A stretch of 39,922 nt of DNA from Glaesserella sp041817755 (GTDB lineage: Bacteria; Pseudomonadota; Gammaproteobacteria; Enterobacterales; Pasteurellaceae). Location of the stretch: contig NZ_JBGYBX010000059.1 in the NCBI RefSeq assembly GCF_041817755.1, forward strand, positions 1 to 39,922. The letters are read 5' to 3'. A program made the translations under genes and the position numbers. This document shows, piece after piece, positions 1-11,427 of the stretch. The notes below the pieces were generated by a model. The model made no database searches and was not told the DNA's origin. It worked only from the letters and a program-made list of their open reading frames with translations. Positions within the stretch are counted from its first letter, which is position 1, and the number at the start of each line of letters is the position of its first letter.

Positions 1-2557
<2,557 letters not shown>

Positions 2558-2797
2558 CTATAACTTTGATCTCTCTTGCGAGATTTCGCCGTTTTCTTTC
2601 AAGGACTTGCGAGGTCTTTCACCTCGCGCGTTATGCCGTAATGTGAATGATTCTTTGACATTGCTGTCAGAGAAAGATTCGTCATTACTTGAATAAAACA
2701 AAGTTTCATTCGTTTTGACGCAATCAAAATGTTGCTGACGGCACGGTGAGATTGAAATCTCTTTCCGTCAGCAACGCTGATTTCGACTCTATGAATT

Positions 2798-2810
2798 TTT
2801 AAAGAACAGC
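2798..2810 (-). promoter_or_regulatory. boxA-like antitermination element
   Basis: The minus strand reads GCTGTTCTTTAAA, close to the bacterial rRNA boxA consensus TGCTCTTTAACAA. In rRNA spacers boxA is bound by NusB-NusE and keeps polymerase resistant to Rho. Its place, just before 23S and just after a stable hairpin, is the usual one. Confidence 0.6.
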
Positions 2811-2831
2811 CGATTGATAGTTGGATAACTA

Positions 2832-2873
2832 TCAACACTAAAGCAGTCTCACACGAGACTGCTTTAGTGTTGA
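2832..2873. repeat. Perfect 19-bp hairpin in the rRNA spacer
   Basis: Bases 2832-2850 are perfectly complementary to 2855-2873 with a four-base loop ACAC. The transcript would fold into a very stable stem 3' of tRNA-Ala. Likely roles, by analogy with other rRNA spacers, are RNase III processing or the boxB part of the antitermination signal. Confidence 0.7.
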
Positions 2874-2948
2874 GTCAAATATTATAGCACGCTTTTTTTG
2901 CGCTTTTCTCATCCTGCAAGCTCTTCGCTTGTTGCCACCAGGCGATCT

Positions 2949-3024
2949 TGGTGGAGGATGACGGGATCGAACCGACGACCCCCTGCTTGCAAAGCAGGTG
3001 CTCTCCCAGCTGAGCTAATCCCCC
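2949..3024 (-). tRNA. tRNA-Ala (UGC)
   Basis: A 76-nt cloverleaf reading GGGGGATTAGCTCAG at the 5' end and ATCCTCCACCA at the 3' end, with CCA encoded. The acceptor stem pairs over seven positions with one G-U. The anticodon is TGC (plus-strand bases 2989-2991) in the loop of stem CCTGC/GCAGG. It lies in the 16S-23S spacer after tRNA-Ile, the standard order. The body sequence matches betaproteobacterial spacer tRNA-Ala better than the gammaproteobacterial form. Confidence 0.97.
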
Positions 3025-3054
3025 GGGATCCTCGACAACCAGACATTGGAATCT

Positions 3055-3131
3055 TGGTGGGTCTAGTTGGGCTCGAACCAACGACCCCCGCCTTATCAAG
3101 ACGGTGCTCTAACCAGCTGAGCTACAGACCC
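3055..3131 (-). tRNA. tRNA-Ile (GAU)
   Basis: A 77-nt cloverleaf with 5' GGGTCTGTAGCTCAG and 3' TAGACCCACCA, CCA encoded. The anticodon GAT is at plus-strand bases 3095-3097 between CCGTCTT and AAGGCGG. It follows 16S by about 86 nt and precedes tRNA-Ala by 30 nt. Like its neighbours it looks betaproteobacterial. Confidence 0.97.
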
Positions 3132-3216
3132 AGTCCACGCACCCTGCTACCAGGGCACATGGCTTGTTCCAACAACCGATAAGTGTGGGCGTTCAACTTG
3201 AACAGCAGTTTTCCAG

Positions 3217-4447
<1,231 letters not shown>

Positions 4448-4683
4448 TTTGGGGTACATTATAGAAATTTTAGAATTCTGCGTAAGCAATTTTTGCAAAT
4501 TTTTTGAGAAAACCGACCACTTGTTGAACAGTGCAGTTTGACTGATTTTTTTAGCAACAAGCGGTCGGTTTTCTGACAAACTTTGCAAAATCTATCGCTT
4601 CAATCAAAATTCTTTCTATTTTCTCTTTCCAGTTACTGATATGATATAAATGTTTTTCACTCCATATATTAGAGGAACTTTTT
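4448..4683. other. Intergenic DNA between the rRNA break and talB
   Basis: This is where Pasteurellaceae-type DNA begins. It holds an inverted pair of uptake sequences (4507-4574) and the AT-rich talB leader with ribosome-binding site AGAGGAA ending 6 nt before the ATG. A possible talB -10 is TATAAA near 4645; no convincing -35 is visible. No coding gene is supported. Confidence 0.6.
4507..4574. terminator. Inverted uptake-sequence pair, probable terminator
   Basis: Arms 4507-4526 and 4555-4574 are 20-bp complements with one mismatch; the right arm contains the uptake core ACAAGCGGTCGG. Such pairs commonly serve as terminators in Pasteurellaceae. Since talB starts downstream on the plus strand, this one would end a plus-strand gene lying to the left, which is absent from the window. 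Confidence 0.55.
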
Positions 4684-5634
4684 ATGAACCAATTAGATGC
4701 TTTACGTCAAATGACCGTCGTGGTTGCCGATACAGGTGATATTGAGGCAAACAAAAAATATCAGCCGGAAGATGCTACAACCAACCCATCATTAATTTTA
4801 AGTGCATCCGCACTGCCACAATATGCACCGTTAATTGATGAAGCGATTGCTTATGCGAAAACAAAAAGCAATGATAAGGCTCAACAACTGATTGATGCGG
4901 AAGATAAATTAGCGGTGAATATCGGTTTAGAGATCTTAAAAATCGTTCCGGGACGCATTTCAACGGAAGTCGATGCCCGCTACTCTTACGATACGGAAAA
5001 AACTATTGCGAAAGCGCGCAAACTTATTGCGTTATACAACGAGGCCGGTATCAGTAACGACCGTATTCTGATCAAAATCGCTTCAACGTGGCAGGGTATC
5101 AAAGCGGCGGAACAATTAGAGAAAGAAGGCATCAACTGTAACTTAACCCTATTATTCTCCCAAGCTCAAGCGCGTGCTTGTGCGGAAGCGGGCGTTTACT
5201 TAATTTCACCGTTCGTGGGACGTATTCTTGACTGGTACAAAGCGAATTCCGATAAGAAAGAATACGCACCGGCAGAAGATCCGGGCGTCATCTCTGTGAC
5301 ATCAATCTATAACTACTACAAACAATACGGTTATAACACTGTGGTGATGGGCGCAAGTTTCCGTAATGCAGGTGAAATCACAGAATTAGCCGGTTGTGAC
5401 CGTTTAACGATTGCCCCTGCGTTGTTAAAAGAATTGCAAGAGAGCGAAGCACCGTTAGTGCGCAAACTAGAGTACAAAGGTGAAGTGAAAGCTCGCCCAA
5501 CGCCGATGACAGAAGCGGAATTTTATTGGGAACACAACCAAGATCCGATGGCAGTTGAGAAATTAGCAGAAGGTATCCGTAAATTTGCGATTGACCAAGA
5601 GAAATTAGAAGCGATGCTTTTAGCGAAATTCTAA
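4684..5634 (+). CDS. talB: Transaldolase
   Basis: Moves a dihydroxyacetone unit from sedoheptulose-7-phosphate to glyceraldehyde-3-phosphate in the cytosolic non-oxidative pentose phosphate pathway. The 316-residue protein covers the whole family fold and aligns end to end with E. coli TalB (317 aa). The Schiff-base lysine is K131 in ILIKIASTWQG, and the partners D16 (VADTGD) and E95 (STEVDAR) are present. The NLTLLFS motif after the lysine is intact. The start is supported by AGAGGAA six bases upstream. It is a single-gene unit, convergent with prlC, with a hairpin after the stop. It is the first intact gene to the right of the rRNA break. Confidence 0.97.
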   Translation: MNQLDALRQMTVVVADTGDIEANKKYQPEDATTNPSLILSASALPQYAPLIDEAIAYAKTKSNDKAQQLIDAEDKLAVNIGLEILKIVPGRISTEVDARYSYDTEKTIAKARKLIALYNEAGISNDRILIKIASTWQGIKAAEQLEKEGINCNLTLLFSQAQARACAEAGVYLISPFVGRILDWYKANSDKKEYAPAEDPGVISVTSIYNYYKQYGYNTVVMGASFRNAGEITELAGCDRLTIAPALLKELQESEAPLVRKLEYKGEVKARPTPMTEAEFYWEHNQDPMAVEKLAEGIRKFAIDQEKLEAMLLAKF

Positions 5635-5655
5635 TCCGCACATTTTGTTCATTTA

Positions 5656-5693
5656 ATCTGCACCTTGATGATTTTCACCATCCAGGTGCAGAT
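5656..5693. terminator. Hairpin between convergent talB and prlC
   Basis: Arms 5656-5670 and 5679-5693 (ATCTGCACCTTGATG and its near complement) pair with one mismatch around an 8-nt loop. There is no long T run on either side, so this is a modest terminator candidate for either gene. Confidence 0.5.
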
Positions 5694-5706
5694 CATGGTT
5701 TTAGTT

Positions 5707-7737
5707 CTATGCAATACCTTTATGTCTGAGTAATGCATCTAAAGTCGGTTTACGACCACGGAAGCGCTCAAACAATACCATCGGTTCTTCCGAACCTCCT
5801 CGGGTTAAAATATGCTCAAGGAAATCCTGACCAACATCGCGGTTAAAAATCCCTTCTTCTTCAAAACGTGAAAACGCATCCGCTGAAAGCACTTCCGCCC
5901 ATAAATAGCTGTAATAACCGGCTGCGTAGCCACCGGCAAAAATATGCGAGAAACTATGCGGCGTACGCACAAATGTCGGCATTTCAATTAAGGCTACCTG
6001 TGCCTTCACTGCTTTTAATGTTTCCAATACCAGATTTTCACGCGGTACGGCAAGGTGTAAACGGAAATCAAACAAACCGAATTCCAACTGGCGTAACACG
6101 AACATTGCCGCTTGGTAATTTTTCGCTTTCAGCAGCTGGGTTAATTTTGATTTCGGTAACGGTTCGCCCGTCTCATAATGACCGGAAATAAATGCCAGTG
6201 CCTCTTCTTCCCAACACCAATTCTCTAGGAATTGACTCGGCAATTCTACCGCATCCCATGGCACCCCGTTAATACCCGCGACATCACCAACATCGATTTC
6301 AGTCAACATATGATGAATACCATGCCCGAATTCATGGAATAGCGTGGTCACTTCATCATGGGTAAACAATGCCGGTTTGTTGCCGATAGGTTTGTTGAAA
6401 TTACAGGTCAAATACGCAACCGGTTTTTGTAACGAACCATCCGCCAAGCGTTTTTGTCCGATACAATCATCCATCCACGCGCCGCCGCGTTTATGCTCAC
6501 GGGCGTATAAATCTAAGTAGAATGATCCGCGCAAGCGGTCGGTTTCGTCAAAAATATTGAAAAAACGCACGTCTTCATGATAAGTATCGAATTCCTTCTG
6601 TTCTTCGACACGCATACCGAAAATCCGCTGGATCAATTCAAATAATCCCACAAGAACCCGCTCTTCCGGAAAATAAGGACGCAGTTCTTCGTCATTAATG
6701 GCATACAATGCCTGCTTTTGCTTCTCACTGTAAAAAGCAATATCCCACGGTTGTAAATCGGTTTCACCATATTCTTTTGCCGCAAAAGCACGTAATTCCG
6801 CCAACTCTTTTTCTCCTTGCGCCTTTGAACGGGCAGCAAGATCTTCTAAAAAGTCCATGACTTGTTGCGGGTTCTCTGCCATTTTGGTTGCCAAAGAATA
6901 ATCGGCGTAAGTTTTAAACCCGAGTAAATTAGCTAATTCCAAACGTAGCGCCAACTCTTCCGCCATAATTGCCGAATTATCCCATTTACCGGCATTTACA
7001 CCTTGATCCGATGCTCGTGTGTTATACGCCTCATACATTTCTTGACGTAATTTACGATTTTCACAATAGGTCATTACCGGTAAATAACTCGGAAACTCTA
7101 ACGTAAACCGATAACCTGACTTTTCTTTGCTCTGCGCCGATACTTTTGCCGCTTCAAGGGCGGACTCCGGTAACCCTTTTAATTCGGCTTCATTTTCGAT
7201 CACAATATCCCAACCCATGGTCGCATCCAGCACATTATTGCTGAATTGCGAGCTAAGTTCTGATAGACGTGAAACGATTTCACCGTAACGTTGCTGCTTT
7301 TCTTGCGGCAAGGAAATACCGGACAACTCAAAATCACGCAGACTGTTTTCAATCGCTTTTTGTTGAGCAACGGAATAACGGGCAAATTCAGCACTGTTTT
7401 TGAGTTTTAAATAGCCTTGATATAACCCTTGATGCTGGCCGACCCAAGTGCTGTATTCGGATAATAACGGCAAACACGCTTGGTACGCTTCGCGCAATTC
7501 CGGGCTGTTTTTTACGGCATTCAAATGCCCGACCGGCGACCATGCACGGGAAAGCTTATCTCCCGCCATAGCTTGCGGTAAATAGAAATTTTCCCATGTC
7601 GGGGATTCAATTTGTGCAACAGAATCAATGGTATGACGGCAATCTTGAATTAATTGTACTATTGCCGGTTGAATGTGTTCGGGTTTAATTTGTGAAAATG
7701 CCGGCAGACCGGTCTGATTCAGAAGTGGATTTGACAT
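5707..7737 (-). CDS. prlC: Oligopeptidase A (M3 zinc metallopeptidase)
   Basis: Cytosolic peptidase that degrades short peptides, including cleaved signal peptides released after SppA-type action. The 676-residue protein has the M3 zinc site HEFGHGIHH near residue 470 followed by the downstream Glu region ELPSQFLENW, and matches E. coli PrlC (680 aa) along its length. The open frame extends 32 codons further to 7833, but the start at 7737 (MSNPLLNQTGL) is preferred: it has AAGGA at the right distance and matches the family N terminus. The upstream extension runs through an uptake-sequence terminator, which would be odd as coding sequence. The gene follows pflA on the same strand, separated by that terminator, so it is probably transcribed alone. 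Confidence 0.95.
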   Translation of the reverse strand: MSNPLLNQTGLPAFSQIKPEHIQPAIVQLIQDCRHTIDSVAQIESPTWENFYLPQAMAGDKLSRAWSPVGHLNAVKNSPELREAYQACLPLLSEYSTWVGQHQGLYQGYLKLKNSAEFARYSVAQQKAIENSLRDFELSGISLPQEKQQRYGEIVSRLSELSSQFSNNVLDATMGWDIVIENEAELKGLPESALEAAKVSAQSKEKSGYRFTLEFPSYLPVMTYCENRKLRQEMYEAYNTRASDQGVNAGKWDNSAIMAEELALRLELANLLGFKTYADYSLATKMAENPQQVMDFLEDLAARSKAQGEKELAELRAFAAKEYGETDLQPWDIAFYSEKQKQALYAINDEELRPYFPEERVLVGLFELIQRIFGMRVEEQKEFDTYHEDVRFFNIFDETDRLRGSFYLDLYAREHKRGGAWMDDCIGQKRLADGSLQKPVAYLTCNFNKPIGNKPALFTHDEVTTLFHEFGHGIHHMLTEIDVGDVAGINGVPWDAVELPSQFLENWCWEEEALAFISGHYETGEPLPKSKLTQLLKAKNYQAAMFVLRQLEFGLFDFRLHLAVPRENLVLETLKAVKAQVALIEMPTFVRTPHSFSHIFAGGYAAGYYSYLWAEVLSADAFSRFEEEGIFNRDVGQDFLEHILTRGGSEEPMVLFERFRGRKPTLDALLRHKGIA

Positions 7738-7811
7738 TATTATTCCTTTTGTTTTTATGAAAATTTCTTCATAGTTTGGGGAAAATTCAAGAAATACCAA
7801 GCGAAAAGTAA

Positions 7812-7859
7812 ACAAGCGGTCGGTTACTTGCAAAATTTTACCAATAACCGACCGCTTGT
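7812..7859 (-). terminator. Inverted uptake-sequence terminator after pflA
   Basis: ACAAGCGGTCGGTTA at 7812-7826 is perfectly complementary to 7845-7859, with an 18-nt loop. It lies 17 nt beyond the pflA stop and upstream of prlC, so it should end the pflA transcript. Confidence 0.7.
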
Positions 7860-7876
7860 GATTAACTGAAATCCGC

Positions 7877-8617
7877 TTAGAATTTCACGGAATGTCCGTA
7901 ACTCTCAATAATGGATTTGATGTGCTCAAGCGATTCTTTCGTCGGTGGCTCGACATCTTTCAGTTCATATTCAAAACCCAAGGTTTCCCATTTATGCGCA
8001 CCTAGGCGGTGATACGGAAGCAATTCGACTTTTTCGATGTTTTCCATACCTTGAATAAACTGTCCGAGCAAATGCACGTCCGCATCCGCATCCGTATACC
8101 CCGGAACAACCACATAACGAATCCACGTACGCTGGTTCCGTTTTTGTAAATAACGGGCAAAATCCAACGTACGCTTATTGGATACCCCGATCAGATCTTT
8201 GTGGACTTCTTCATTCAGTTGCTTTAAATCCAGTAAAACCAAATCGGTGACATCCAACATTTCATCAACCATTGGCGTGTAATTACGCACGAAGCCGTTG
8301 GTATCTAAGCAGGTATCAATACCTTCAGCTTTACATGCACGAAACCAATCTCGAACGAATTCCATCTGTAAAACCGCTTCCCCGCCGGAAGCCGTGACTC
8401 CGCCACCGGTTGCCCGCATAAAGTGTTTGTACGTTACTACTTCTTTCATAAGATCTTCCACCGAGATCTCCTTACCACCTTCGAGATCCCACGTATCTCG
8501 ATTGTGACAATATTTACAACGCATTAAACAGCCCTGTAAAAACAAAATGAAACGAATCCCCGGTCCGTCAACGGTACCACAAGATTCGTAAGAATGATAA
8601 CGCGCTAAAACTGCCAT
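7877..8617 (-). CDS. pflA: Pyruvate formate-lyase activating enzyme
   Basis: Radical SAM enzyme that installs the glycyl radical on pyruvate formate-lyase during anaerobic growth. The 246-residue protein has the iron-sulfur motif C30-x3-C34-x2-C37 (GCLMRCKYCHN) and the SAM-binding GG motif ATGGGVTASGGE around residue 95. Length and sequence match E. coli PflA (246 aa). GAGGAG lies just before the ATG. Its substrate gene pflB, usually directly upstream, is not here: upstream lies the divergent pga operon. No clear FNR box (TTGATnnnnATCAA) was found by eye in the 356-bp spacer. Confidence 0.95.
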   Translation of the reverse strand: MAVLARYHSYESCGTVDGPGIRFILFLQGCLMRCKYCHNRDTWDLEGGKEISVEDLMKEVVTYKHFMRATGGGVTASGGEAVLQMEFVRDWFRACKAEGIDTCLDTNGFVRNYTPMVDEMLDVTDLVLLDLKQLNEEVHKDLIGVSNKRTLDFARYLQKRNQRTWIRYVVVPGYTDADADVHLLGQFIQGMENIEKVELLPYHRLGAHKWETLGFEYELKDVEPPTKESLEHIKSIIESYGHSVKF

Positions 8618-8973
8618 AGTGGCTCCTCAAACATTGCTAAACTCAATTGCAGTCATTGTAGCAAAAATTTAAACGCTTTTCAGGTATAAAAATAAAAATA
8701 AATTGCTTGCAAAACATTGTATCTCAAGGTTTCAATAATGAATATATGTTTTATATTCCACTGTGAAATATATTCTTTATATTCTGCTAAAACAACTTGC
8801 TAAATAAAATAATTTTTAGCTAGTGTAGTTAAATTTTAATATTTCACATTCAAGAAAAGAAAAGAAGATTAAAGAAAAGTATATAACACGAATTAACTAT
8901 TTATATAATGATAATATATTTATGACTGCCAACATTTGGCAATTTATTAAAACTAAAAAGAGAAAACCTTATT
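8618..8973. other. AT-rich divergent regulatory spacer pflA / pgaA
   Basis: 356 bp with no coding gene. It must hold the promoters of pflA (minus) and pgaABCD (plus). Visible items are a TATAAT at 8904-8909, without a well-spaced -35, and a small inverted repeat TGCCAA-CAT-TTGGCA at 8929-8943 about 30 bp before pgaA. It is markedly more AT-rich than its flanks. Regulator binding cannot be assigned from sequence alone. Confidence 0.5.
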
Positions 8974-11388
8974 GTGAAAACAATCAAATTCAGCACACTT
9001 ACCGTATTATTAGGAATGATTTATTATCCTCAAGGAGCCACAGCCTCTACCACGGATCAGCTACGTGAAGGTATTATCCACTACTCACGTTTGAATGACG
9101 AAAATTTACGTATCGGAACTCAAAAATTAGAGGCGTTATATAAAGACACATTGGATCACAAGGTGCGTGACGACTTGATTACACTCCTTGTGCGCCAAGG
9201 AAGATACAAAGATGCGATTGCATTATGTCAAGAATGCCAATTGACACAATACTCCGCCAATGAGTTGGAACACCTTGCCAAAGCAGCTCGTAATGAACGT
9301 CAATTTGAATTAGCGTCAACCTTCTATACACAGTTAAGCAAAGCGGCACCGGATAACCCGAATGGTATATTGGGGCTTGCTTTGGTCAGTATAGAAAGAC
9401 CCGATTATAACGCAGCCAACCATTATTTAGCGAAATATAAAAAACAATTTGGCGAGGATGCCCAATATACTGAAGCTTATATTTATCTCTTAGACAGTAG
9501 CCAGCCTTTAACCGCCCGTTTAACCCGTTGGCAAAATGAATTAAAACAACATCCGGACAATACCGAATTAGCTAAAAAAATATATCGTTTAGCAACTCAA
9601 TTAAATATTTCTCCGCTTCAGGAAAAATTGGTTGCCGCTTATCCGGATCTATTTAACGAAAATGACAAATTATGGTTTTTACATGACGAAGCCATTCGTT
9701 TATATCGTGTTGCAACAACTCGCGAACAGCAGGAAACGGCATACCGAATGTTAAGTGATGCCAATAGTCGGATTCCGTCCGATGATATCGGCGAGCTCAA
9801 GTTACAAATTATGCGCGATATGGTTGTTGTCGCTTCTAAGCTTCAAAACAGCACGGAAATCGAAGCGACTTACGCTCAATTACAACAATCCGGGCAACCG
9901 ATTCCCGCTTTTGTAAAAGAAGCATATGCAGACTATTTATTAAGATCGGGGTCGCCGTTCAGTGCGTTAAATATTTATCGTGAAATCGAAACAAGTCATC
10001 TTCAAGAAAAACAAAAAGTACCTTTCGCATTAGGGATGAAAATCGTCAGTGCACTGAGCGATACCGCTGAATTTGAAGAGGCACAGCACTACTTGGAAAA
10101 TAATGTTTCCGAACCGCCTGTTTACGTTTCTGACTTTACCCATTCAAGAAAAGTCAGAAACCCGTTATTCGACGAATATTTCTTAGGTAAAGTTAATTTA
10201 TTGGCATGGCGGGGTGATATTGACAAGGCGATCCAATTAATTGATGAGCGTTTAGAAAAAACCCCCGGCGATGCTTGGATGATGCTCCGTAAAAGCGAAT
10301 TGGAAAATGCTAGGATGAGAGGCGACGACGCTCTCAAATGGGCTGATAATGCCATTGCGGTCTTAGGAACCAATTATCGGTGGGCTGAAGTAACACGGGC
10401 AAATATTGCATTGAGTCTCAACGACTGGAAGACGGCTAGTTCAATTATTAATGGGCTAACACCGGAAGAAAGACATGCTGCGAAATATGTCGTCGATCAG
10501 TATGAACAAGCCAAATCCGCACGCTTTGTGGCCTCTGTAGATGTTGATCATCGAACACATCCGGCAAATAAACCGAATGAAGTAGCACAAGAATATTATC
10601 TCTATTCACCGAAATCCGATGGCGGACACGATATCTATGCTCATTATTCGGCAAGTAAATCACCTGATTTAGAACATAAGTTTGAGCAACATAGAGTAGG
10701 AGTAGGTGCCAACATCAATTTCTATCCGGTGGCGACAAAAGCGGAAATAGGTAAAGGCATCAAGTTAAATGACAAATATTATTTATCATTGGATACGTCA
10801 TACCGTTTAAATCAACATTGGCGTTTCAATTTATACGGCAATCTGAACGGAAGCAATACACCTGTTAAAGCAATTTATCAAGATGTATACGCAAAAGATA
10901 TCGGGTTCGTTACACATTATACGCATTCAAATTTATTTCAAATGACCGCCCATATCAATGCGATGAAATTTGATGATGGTAATTTACGTAAAAATTTATC
11001 GGTTTTCTCCACATTCAATTTATTTAAACATGATCGTTGGAACTTGGATGGCGGTTTGTTTTGGTCATATCAACGCAATAAAGAAACGCCTTCGGCTTAT
11101 TACTATAATCCTCTCAGAGCACAATCTGCGGAAGGTAATTTCGATTTATCTTACTTCAAGCCGTTCGACCATAGAATTAACTTAGTGCATCACTTAAAAG
11201 GCGGAGTAGGTCGCTATTGGCAAGATCACTATGCCAGCCACAAAACATGGTTCGTTACCTATGGGAATGAATGGCGTTTAGGTAAGAAATTGGGACTTTC
11301 GTATGAACTGGGACGTAAAAAATCCGTATATGACGGTGTACCTGAATTTAATAACTTTATAAAAACAGATCTTTCCGTCTACTTCTAA
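8974..11388 (+). CDS. pgaA: PgaA, outer-membrane porin for poly-N-acetylglucosamine export
   Basis: Exports partly de-N-acetylated poly-beta-1,6-N-acetylglucosamine across the outer membrane. The 804-residue protein (E. coli 807) starts with a signal peptide (MKTIKFSTLTVLLGMIYY, cleavage near ATAS at ~25), then helical TPR-type repeats to about residue 510, then a beta-barrel rich in alternating aromatic strands and ending in Phe (LSVYF), as outer-membrane proteins do. The start codon is GTG and its ribosome-binding site is weak (AAAGAGAAAA), so translation may be a control point. First gene of pgaABCD, 39 nt before pgaB. Confidence 0.93.
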   Translation: MKTIKFSTLTVLLGMIYYPQGATASTTDQLREGIIHYSRLNDENLRIGTQKLEALYKDTLDHKVRDDLITLLVRQGRYKDAIALCQECQLTQYSANELEHLAKAARNERQFELASTFYTQLSKAAPDNPNGILGLALVSIERPDYNAANHYLAKYKKQFGEDAQYTEAYIYLLDSSQPLTARLTRWQNELKQHPDNTELAKKIYRLATQLNISPLQEKLVAAYPDLFNENDKLWFLHDEAIRLYRVATTREQQETAYRMLSDANSRIPSDDIGELKLQIMRDMVVVASKLQNSTEIEATYAQLQQSGQPIPAFVKEAYADYLLRSGSPFSALNIYREIETSHLQEKQKVPFALGMKIVSALSDTAEFEEAQHYLENNVSEPPVYVSDFTHSRKVRNPLFDEYFLGKVNLLAWRGDIDKAIQLIDERLEKTPGDAWMMLRKSELENARMRGDDALKWADNAIAVLGTNYRWAEVTRANIALSLNDWKTASSIINGLTPEERHAAKYVVDQYEQAKSARFVASVDVDHRTHPANKPNEVAQEYYLYSPKSDGGHDIYAHYSASKSPDLEHKFEQHRVGVGANINFYPVATKAEIGKGIKLNDKYYLSLDTSYRLNQHWRFNLYGNLNGSNTPVKAIYQDVYAKDIGFVTHYTHSNLFQMTAHINAMKFDDGNLRKNLSVFSTFNLFKHDRWNLDGGLFWSYQRNKETPSAYYYNPLRAQSAEGNFDLSYFKPFDHRINLVHHLKGGVGRYWQDHYASHKTWFVTYGNEWRLGKKLGLSYELGRKKSVYDGVPEFNNFIKTDLSVYF

Positions 11389-11427
11389 CGATTTATTACT
11401 CGGAATTTTGCATTAAAGGAAATAATA

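Larger units (their letters stand above)
2558..2948 (-). other. Internal transcribed spacer between tRNA-Ala and 23S
   Basis: About 390 nt of non-coding spacer. In transcription order it carries a long perfect hairpin (2832-2873), a boxA-like antitermination element (2798-2810) and then AT-rich sequence ending in GTTATAGGGTCAAGTGAC at the 23S 5' end. This arrangement is normal for rRNA spacers. The GTTATAGG lead-in resembles spacers of Comamonadaceae-type betaproteobacteria (recollection, not a search). No protein-coding gene is supported here. Confidence 0.75.

Noticed and set aside
4458..4463. TATAAT on the minus strand just before the 16S fragment, as an rRNA promoter
   Set aside because: No -35 at 16-18 bp (the hexamer there is TTACGC or CTTACG), and no leader or 16S 5' end follows. 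Probably chance in AT-rich DNA at the join.
7738..7833. N-terminal extension of prlC
   Set aside because: The region contains an uptake-sequence terminator and does not match the family; the internal ATG has a good ribosome-binding site.
8618..8973. A small gene or an FNR site in the pflA-pgaA spacer
   Set aside because: No frame with a plausible start and site, and no TTGATnnnnATCAA match seen by eye.
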